DNA of 64,000 nt from Deinococcus piscis. Its GTDB lineage: Bacteria; Deinococcota; Deinococci; Deinococcales; Deinococcaceae. A model generated the notes under the pieces. It had not been told where the DNA came from, made no database searches, and was given only the letters and a program-made list of their open reading frames with translations. Location: positions 37,254 through 101,253 of the forward strand of contig NZ_BNAL01000006.1 in NCBI RefSeq assembly GCF_014653275.1, given 5' to 3'. A program made the position numbers and the translations under genes. This document shows positions 57,273 to 64,000 of the stretch, in pieces (positions within the stretch are counted from its first letter, which is position 1; each line of letters begins with the position of its first letter).

Positions 57273-58022
57273 GTGGCCTCAGGCGAAGCGGGCGAGCGCC
57301 CCCAGCTGGTGCTTGAACATCCCGACTTTTACGCCCTTTACAAGCCAGCTTTGTGGTTGACCCATCCGGTGCGGTCCCACGGCAGCAGCCGCGTGCCAGA
57401 TGTGGTGAGCTACTGGCAGGGCCAGACGGGCGAGCCGGGCCTGGGGCCACCGCACCGGCTGGACCGTGAAACGTCGGGTCTGCTGCTGCTCAGCCGCGAT
57501 GCCGAATCGGCGCGGCGCTTTTTCGTGCTGTTTGGTCAGCGCCTGGTGGCCAAAACCTATCTGGCCATCGTGCGCGGTGATCCTGGTTGGAGCGATTACG
57601 AGTTAGACGCCCCTCTGGGCGAGCTGGGCCTGGGCGGGGGCAACCGGGTCATCATGCGGCAGGGGGTGGTGCCGGATGGCCGCCCTGCGGTGACGGCGTT
57701 CCGGGTGCTGGAGCGCCGCGCCGGGCACGCCCTGATCGAAGCGCGGCCCCGGACTGGCCGCCTGCACCAGATTCGCGCCCACCTGTACCACCTGGGCCTG
57801 CCGCTGGTGGGTGACAAGATCTACGGCCCTGAGCGGGACGCCTTCTTGGAATTCCGCGAGACCGGCCAGACCCCGGAGCTGACCCGCCGCCTCGGCTTGC
57901 CACGTCAGGCCCTGCACGCGGCCAGCTTGCATTTTCCCTGGGACGGGGCACAGGTGCGGCTGCGTAGCCCACTTCCTGCCGATATGCAGCGCTTCTGGGA
58001 CGGCCTGCCTTCCTCCCGGTGA
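57273..58022 (+). CDS. RluA-family pseudouridine synthase
   Basis: Isomerises uridine in rRNA or tRNA. About 249 residues with [12 protein letters not shown] (catalytic Asp), [10 protein letters not shown], and [14 protein letters not shown]. It has no N-terminal S4 domain, so it is of the RluA/TruC type. The start is uncertain: GTG 57273 has AGGGGG just upstream; GTG 57246 would overlap the nucleosidase gene by 11 nt. Target site unknown. Confidence 0.88.
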   Translation: MASGEAGERPQLVLEHPDFYALYKPALWLTHPVRSHGSSRVPDVVSYWQGQTGEPGLGPPHRLDRETSGLLLLSRDAESARRFFVLFGQRLVAKTYLAIVRGDPGWSDYELDAPLGELGLGGGNRVIMRQGVVPDGRPAVTAFRVLERRAGHALIEARPRTGRLHQIRAHLYHLGLPLVGDKIYGPERDAFLEFRETGQTPELTRRLGLPRQALHAASLHFPWDGAQVRLRSPLPADMQRFWDGLPSSR

Positions 58023-58111
58023 AGCCAAGGCCGTTTGTAGCGCGGCAGGTGCCCTTTTCGCCTGCGGCCTTCTACTTTTCCCTGCCTTCTGCTCCCGGCC
58101 AGGGCCACTGC

Positions 58112-58117
58112 TACAAT
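58112..58117 (+). promoter_or_regulatory. -10 element (TACAAT) for leaderless FemAB-like gene
   Basis: TACAAT ends 7 nt before the GTG at 58125. Confidence 0.5.
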
Positions 58118-58124
58118 CCAAGCT

Positions 58125-59201
<1,077 letters not shown>

Positions 59202-59262
59202 TACCGATTGCGGCTGAATCGCCAAGGATTTGAGCGTTCAAACCGAGGTCAACAGAAATCGC

Positions 59263-59296
59263 AAAAAACCCGCCTCCACTTCGGGGCGGGCTTTTT
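59263..59296 (+). terminator. Rho-independent terminator after the FemAB-like gene
   Basis: CCCGCC (59269-59274) and GGCGGG (59285-59290) with AAAAAA before and CTTTTT after; could serve both strands. Confidence 0.85.
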
Positions 59297-59342
59297 CCGG
59301 TGAGGTGACGTCGGCATTACTGGCAGAACAGGGACAGTCAAC

Positions 59343-59381
59343 GCGCTACAGGTCAGTGCGCTACAGGTCAGTGCGCTACAG
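59343..59381. repeat. 15-bp tandem repeat, about 2.6 copies
   Basis: GCGCTACAGGTCAGT occurs twice perfectly, then GCGCTACAG, just past the stop of the S8 protease gene and before the terminator. No coding role. Origin unknown. Confidence 0.85.
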
Positions 59382-59388
59382 AAAGGCT

Positions 59389-61881
59389 CTATTGGCCGGG
59401 TTTCTCCATGAAGCTGATGGTATAGGTGCCTTTGCTCTCGGCGTTGTAGCTGCCTGCGGCCACAAAATACTCGCCGTCGCTGGGCACCTCGAAAGTCACC
59501 ATGGAGTCCTGGCCGGTAAAGTCGTCGTTGCTGGCCAGCAGCTGTCCCTGAGCATCGAACAGGCCCAGCATCAGGTCAGGCTTGCCGCTTTCGTGTGCCA
59601 GAGTGTCAATGACCAGGGTTTGACCTGCGCGGGCGCTCAGGCGGAAGGTGTCCACATCGGTATTGGTGGCGAGGGTGGCTTCGTATGTCTCGCCCACAGC
59701 CGTACCCAGGGCTTTGCTCCAGTCCACGCCGCCAAAGGTATCGTTGGTCACGCGGCCAGCTTCGTTCTGTTCGGGGGCTTGGCCTTTCCAGCGGGTCAGG
59801 CCCACCAGATAGGTGTTGAACGCTCCGCCGACTCCTTCGTCGGTGATTTCGGCAAAGTACTGGCCGCTGGCGGGCACCCGGAAGGCCAGCGCCGCGTCAC
59901 GCAGGCCGCTGCGGAAGCTGGCGTTGACAGCCAGCTCTTTGCCGCTGCCGTCCAGGACACGCACCTTGAGGTCGGGTGAGCCGAGCAGGGTCTGCGTGCC
60001 GATGAATGCGGTTTCACCAGCCTGGGCGCTGAAGCGGTACAGGTCGGTATCGCGCTCGCCCATCACGGCTTCGAGTCCCTGTCCGTAAGTGATGGCTGTG
60101 GCCTGGGCGGGCGTGTTGTTGGGCTCGTAGGGGTCGGCAGGCAAGGCCACGGCCAGCGGCACGCCCGCTTGGTCGCCCAGCGTGCGCCGCTCGCCGGGGC
60201 TCAGGCTGACGCTGGCCACGCTGCTACCAGGAGCGGTGCCCGTCAGGATGGGACGCGGACCGGAAGCAAACAGCTGATAGTCGCCTGCGTCAATCTCATA
60301 GAAGCTGGTGTGACCCGAGGGATAAACGAAAGCTCCCGCTGCCGACTGGCCGTACAGCAGTTGGTCTGGACGCCGCTCGGAGCCCTTGAGCGTTACGCCC
60401 ACCAACGGAATGCCCACGCTGGGGTCTGACTGCGCCACAAAGCGCATATCCAGGCTGGCCCCCTTTTCGACGCGGTTGGAGGCGTCGTTCAGCGCCATGT
60501 CTACAGCGCGGTCAGCCCGCACCACGCCGTAGCCCAGGTCGGTGGTGTAGCCGCCTGTGGGGCTGTGGGCGGTGTCTTCCAGAATGTGCCGAACCTGAGC
60601 GGGGGTCAGGTTCACGCGGTTGATGGCCCCGGACGCGTCCTTTTCGGCGGCGGCAGCCAGCACCAGGGCCGCTGCACCCGCGGTGGCCGGCCCTGCAAAC
60701 GAGGTGCCGTTTACGTAGGCGTAGGTGTTGTCGCTGGGGTCGTTGATGCGGCTGCGGGTGCCAGGCACCCAGATGTTTTCACCCGGCGCAGCCACGCTGA
60801 GGTGTCCACCCCGGTTGGAGAAAGTGGTGCGCGTATCAGTGGCCGTGGTGGCGGCCACCGAGATGACGCCCGGCACCCAAGCGCCGGAAGATGAGCCAGT
60901 GGTGGGCGTGTTGCCCGCCGAGGTCACAAAAACCACGCCATGTTGCAGCACATACTCAATGCCTTCGCGCAGAATCTGCGAGTAGTTGTCACCGCCAAAC
61001 GAGTAGTTGACGATGTCCACGTAGCCGCTGCGGCCTGCGGGGGTGTCGGCGTCCCCAGCGTCGCCAGGAGCCAGGTTGTCAGGGCCGTTCACCGACCAGA
61101 CGAAGGCTCTGGCTGAATCCCAGTAGGACGCGCCTGTGCCGCTGTGGGTAATCGTCACCGGCACAATGCTGGCGTCAGGGGCCACCCCTGCGCCGCCGAT
61201 GCCGTTGTTGCCCACGGCGGCGGCTGTTCCGGCCACCCAGGTGCCGTGCTGGCCCATTCCGTCATGCGGGGTTGCCGGGGTGATCAACGTATTGTTGGGC
61301 GAATCGTAGCCTGGATAGGCGATGTTGGCGGCCAGGTCGGGGTGGTGGCGGTCAATGTCCTCATCGGCCACCGCAATACGGATGCCTTTACCGGTGGTGG
61401 TTTTCCAGGCCTCAGCCGCTTTCATGCTGCGCAGGAACCACTGGTAGCCGATTTCCGGGTCGTTCAGGCCGCCGTACACACTCTGAGCGCCCAGTGGCGA
61501 CTGGCTTTCCAGCTGTACTGGCTTGGACGCGACGTAGTTGGGTTCGGCGTACCTGACGCCCGCCACGCCGCGCAGGAGCCCCGCTGCTTTTTCCAGGCTG
61601 CGGCCCTGCGGCACTTCTATCAGGACCGCGCCCAGCCGTTCATTGCGGTCCACCAAGCGGGCGTCCAGCGCCGTAAGAACAGCGTTGAGGTCGCCGCCTG
61701 CGTCCAGGCCCACAATGAGCTGGTGGGCGATGCGGTCACCGTCCAGTTCAGGGACTGCCTGACCGGGTGCAGTTGGAGTTGGCCCCGGTGCCGAGTGGAG
61801 CGGGGGAGTAGAGGTCTGGCCGCAGCTGGCCAGCAGCAGTGACAGGCCCAGGATTCCCGCAAAGTGCTGTCGGTGATTCAT
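59389..61881 (-). CDS. Subtilisin-family (S8) lipoprotein protease
   Basis: 830 residues: lipoprotein signal with lipobox LLASC (C20), a low-complexity linker, an inhibitor-I9-like prodomain (about 45-120), then the S8 catalytic domain with D173 (VADEDID), H212 (HGTWVAGT), N324 (SAGN) and S394 (NGTSFAGP). The HGTH consensus is changed to HGTW, but catalytic His is kept. Two C-terminal pre-peptidase (PPC) domains follow (about 590-700 and 725-825). The start overlaps the preceding broken lipoprotein gene (ATGA), so its translation was coupled to it. Confidence 0.93.
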   Translation of the reverse strand: MNHRQHFAGILGLSLLLASCGQTSTPPLHSAPGPTPTAPGQAVPELDGDRIAHQLIVGLDAGGDLNAVLTALDARLVDRNERLGAVLIEVPQGRSLEKAAGLLRGVAGVRYAEPNYVASKPVQLESQSPLGAQSVYGGLNDPEIGYQWFLRSMKAAEAWKTTTGKGIRIAVADEDIDRHHPDLAANIAYPGYDSPNNTLITPATPHDGMGQHGTWVAGTAAAVGNNGIGGAGVAPDASIVPVTITHSGTGASYWDSARAFVWSVNGPDNLAPGDAGDADTPAGRSGYVDIVNYSFGGDNYSQILREGIEYVLQHGVVFVTSAGNTPTTGSSSGAWVPGVISVAATTATDTRTTFSNRGGHLSVAAPGENIWVPGTRSRINDPSDNTYAYVNGTSFAGPATAGAAALVLAAAAEKDASGAINRVNLTPAQVRHILEDTAHSPTGGYTTDLGYGVVRADRAVDMALNDASNRVEKGASLDMRFVAQSDPSVGIPLVGVTLKGSERRPDQLLYGQSAAGAFVYPSGHTSFYEIDAGDYQLFASGPRPILTGTAPGSSVASVSLSPGERRTLGDQAGVPLAVALPADPYEPNNTPAQATAITYGQGLEAVMGERDTDLYRFSAQAGETAFIGTQTLLGSPDLKVRVLDGSGKELAVNASFRSGLRDAALAFRVPASGQYFAEITDEGVGGAFNTYLVGLTRWKGQAPEQNEAGRVTNDTFGGVDWSKALGTAVGETYEATLATNTDVDTFRLSARAGQTLVIDTLAHESGKPDLMLGLFDAQGQLLASNDDFTGQDSMVTFEVPSDGEYFVAAGSYNAESKGTYTISFMEKPGQ

Positions 61882-63437
61882 TGTGCTCCTCCAGTGACAA
61901 ATTCATGGACCGGCCCAGATTTGGCCGCATAGACGTTGTACAGATTGAAGTAGTCGGCAGCCACCGCCAGGGCGTCACCCTCTGCGTTTATGGTGACCGA
62001 GGCGAGCTGCCATTCGTAGGCGTGATATGGCTGAAGCTGCGGCTGAGCAGCGGAGCCGTCGAAGTTGTACTCTGCACGCTCCTGATTCTCCATTTCCTCG
62101 CTGAGCCAGGCCACCGTGGCTCCTTCGGACTGCACGCGGTCCAGCACGATCACATTGCTGACGGTCAAGTCGCTGGCCCCCGTGCTGGTCCAGGTAAAGG
62201 TGGGCTTGAGGCTCACCAGGGTCTGCGCTTGGCTGGGCGAAACCAGGTTGACGGTGTAGCGGCCCAGAGGTGTGGTGTTGCCCATCTCGGAGTTGGCGGC
62301 CCCTGAGTCGCTCACGGCCCGGACCTTGTAGAACACTTCCCGGCCAGGGGTCAGCAACGGGCTGGTGTCACGCATCATGTAGCGGCCACTGGTGCCCGCT
62401 GCCACACGCTGAGGCGCAGCCGAGAAGACCTTGCTAAAGGTTTTGCCGTCAAAGGACCGCCACAGTTCAAAGGCGCGTGGCAGGTCTTTGCTCGGATAGC
62501 TGAAGGGCACGTCAACCCACAGGCTCGCGTCATCTGGCGCGGCCATGGGGGACAGGCCAGGCTGGTTGAGCGCCGAAGCCTTCAGGCCACTGAGCTGTTC
62601 TAGCAGTGCAGCGCGTACCTCAGGCTGCACACTCTGGGGCCCAAAGGTCAGGTTGTCAGCAAAGGTCACGGCCAAGGGATTCACATTTTGCGGGGCCAGC
62701 ACCGCGTTGGTGTTCTTGGGCGACAACACATTGAGCGGCTGAATCAGGTGGACACGGTTGCCGTTCAGGTCGTAGGCGGTCACATGCAGGTTCACCTTGC
62801 CCTGATAGGCCGCCAGCTCGCTTGCGCTGAAGCTGAAAGACGTGACATCGCCGCGTGGGTCGCCGAAAAGGTTGCGGGTCAGGCCCGCGTTCAGATGCCC
62901 GCTGGTTCCACCGGCCACCTCGATACTCGCCACACCGGTCTTGAAGGTATTCATCTCCGGGTCGTCCACCTGCACCTTGACGGCGATGGTGATGTCTTCC
63001 CCGTAGGTATTGAGCACTTCGCCGGTTTCCAGGTCGTCCCAGTTGCCTGGTTCGGCGGGGTCACCGCGCAGCACGCTGAGGCTCATGCTGGGCGCTTTGG
63101 TGGTTGCTGCCGCATCAAAGGCAGGCCGCAGGATTTCCTCAATCTCGGTGGTTTCCGCCGTGTTCAGGCCCACCACTCGGGTGCTGGCGTGGCCCGCCTT
63201 GCTGATGGTGACTTCAGCCAGTCCTTTGGGGGCGCTGACGCTAAATAGGCCGTTGGCGTCTGTCTGTGCGGTGCCGCCGCCCTTTACGGTCACGGTGGCT
63301 CCGGCTACAGCTTCTTGCCCTCGGCCCTGCGCCACTGCGCCGCTCAGTGTGACCACTTCGGCAGGAGGAGGCGTTGTCGGAGGGGTCTGGGTGGGTGGTT
63401 TGGGCGAGCCACCACCACAGGCGCTGAGAGCGACGGC
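61878..63437 (-). pseudogene. Lipoprotein with carboxypeptidase-regulatory-like domain, signal peptide cut by IS insertion
   Basis: The frame reads from a TGA at 63440-63438, then A-V-A-L-S-A-C-G-G-G: a lipobox LSAC with the lipid-modified Cys at 63417-63419, a Thr/Pro linker, a carboxypeptidase-regulatory-like beta domain (GAVAQGRGQEAVAGATVTVKGGG) and a long beta-rich body with FnIII-like repeats. The first ~10 residues of the signal peptide are missing because an IS4-family element ends exactly there. A GTG at 63356 could start a 492-residue cytoplasmic form, but export would be lost. It is followed by the coupled S8 protease. Confidence 0.8.
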
Positions 63438-64000
63438 TCAGTACCTGACAGGTTGCCTTTCGGCCCCTCCTGGCGCAGGAAATGGAGTCCTCAAGAGGTC
63501 CAGGAAGAGCCTGAATTTCTCCCCGCCCCACCGCAGCGCACGGCTCAGCTCCTCATACCCGTACCTCGCCCTGCTGACCGCAGGGCGACCATGTGTTTTG
63601 ACACTTATGGGTTGCTGTTCAGTCCGCCATTCACCCACACGCAGCATCCAGGTCAGGGCTAGGGTCAGCAGCCCAAACAAGTTCCCCACCCGCTCCGGGT
63701 TGGTCATGTGGGTTTGCTCCAGATTCAACCCTCTGGATTTCATGGCAGAGAAGGTGGTTTCGATGGCCCAGCGCTGCCTATAGATAGTGAGCGTGTCCCA
63801 GACGGATAAGTCTGAAGCGACAATGACCCGCTCTCCCTCTGGGGAGAGCGTCGCGACTACTCGCATCCAGCTGCCCTGAACCCAGGCCTTTTCAAACAGG
63901 GCTCGTGTTTGACAAGGCTCCAGTGACGCGAAACAGTCACGAGCATATTCACCGTCTACCACGGTATTGGCCCGAATACGAATGCATCTTTTGATCCCGC
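63438..64000 (-). mobile_element. IS4-family insertion sequence, one end only
   Basis: The element runs out of the window. Its inner boundary falls at or next to the transposase stop codon near 63438; CTCAGTACCTGACAGG at the junction is the likely terminal inverted repeat. The opposite end and any target duplication are outside. Confidence 0.75.
63438..64000 (-). CDS. IS4-family transposase, C-terminal part
   Basis: The frame is open to the window end (starting [21 protein letters not shown] in the visible part). It contains the IS4 YREK signature, Y-x2-R-x3-E-x6-K, in [15 protein letters not shown], with the catalytic Glu. It ends ERQPVRY followed by TGA at the element edge. A DDE transposase; the first two acidic residues lie outside or near the edge. 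Its stop codon is in the same frame as the interrupted lipoprotein. Confidence 0.9.
   Translation of the reverse strand, partial: GIKRCIRIRANTVVDGEYARDCFASLEPCQTRALFEKAWVQGSWMRVVATLSPEGERVIVASDLSVWDTLTIYRQRWAIETTFSAMKSRGLNLEQTHMTNPERVGNLFGLLTLALTWMLRVGEWRTEQQPISVKTHGRPAVSRARYGYEELSRALRWGGEKFRLFLDLLRTPFPAPGGAERQPVRY

Noticed and set aside
63241..63531. Open frame across the IS/lipoprotein junction on the minus strand
   Set aside because: Out of frame with both the transposase and the lipoprotein; a chance frame.

Overview
The window is a GC-rich (about 65 %) bacterial chromosome segment that reads as a member of the genus Deinococcus. I infer this from the gene content: an SLH-domain outer-membrane protein with a C-terminal barrel, folate-dependent TrmFO, a PduO-type corrinoid adenosyltransferase and a short mraZ-rsmH-ftsL-PBP cluster. 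It also fits the start-site architecture. About fifteen genes have a TANNNT -10 hexamer only 5-7 nt before the start codon and no ribosome binding site, the leaderless arrangement known to be common in Deinococcus. No rRNA, tRNA or CRISPR array was seen.

Layout. 1-3.7 kb: prfC overlaps the N-terminal part of a SWIM zinc-finger protein (cut by the window edge), then an ACT-domain gene. 3.7-7 kb: a short-chain dehydrogenase and glycogen phosphorylase. 7.2-10.3 kb: a soluble histidine kinase with a pseudo-receiver, an unknown partner and a Nudix/gamma-carbonic-anhydrase fusion. 10.5-21.4 kb: cold-shock protein, trmFO, a membrane kinase/LuxR-type regulator pair, an AIM24 protein, trxB, ruvA, an LtrA-like membrane protein, ligA and a membrane TPR protein. 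21.6-25.3 kb: the ribosomal/transcription block rpmG-secE-nusG, then rplK-rplA-rplJ-rplL, on the minus strand with recognisable promoters and leader structures. 25.3-29.8 kb: uvrD/pcrA, rapZ and yvcK. 29.9-31.2 kb: the SLH surface protein.

31.5-38.1 kb is a tightly coupled cytochrome c maturation operon: ccmC-ccmD-ccmE-ccmF-ccmG-ccmH-(TPR/cytochrome c fusion)-Rieske, with four degenerate 16-bp tandem repeats just upstream. 38.4-43 kb: rhomboid protease, VOC protein, cobalamin adenosyltransferase, glycogen branching enzyme and two small unknown envelope proteins. 43.3-47.1 kb: upp followed by a coupled lipid-carrier glycosylation set (WecA/TagO-like, WecB, a diacylglycerol-kinase-family enzyme). 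47.4-53.6 kb on the minus strand: mraZ-rsmH-ftsL-PBP with MraZ-type operator repeats, then leuS behind a leader with mutually exclusive hairpins. 53.8-59.2 kb: hydrolase, PatB-like lyase, MTA/SAH nucleosidase, RluA-family pseudouridine synthase and a FemAB-like aminoacyltransferase.

The right end holds a subtilisin-like lipoprotein protease behind a lipoprotein gene whose signal peptide has been cut off by an IS4-family element that runs out of the window. The least ordinary signals are the leuS leader, the Nudix/carbonic anhydrase fusion, the CcmI-like/cytochrome c fusion next to a Rieske protein, the 16-bp repeat array before ccmC, the palindrome inside the rpmG promoter, and the IS insertion. 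I did not find a convincing multi-gene system that is wholly new.
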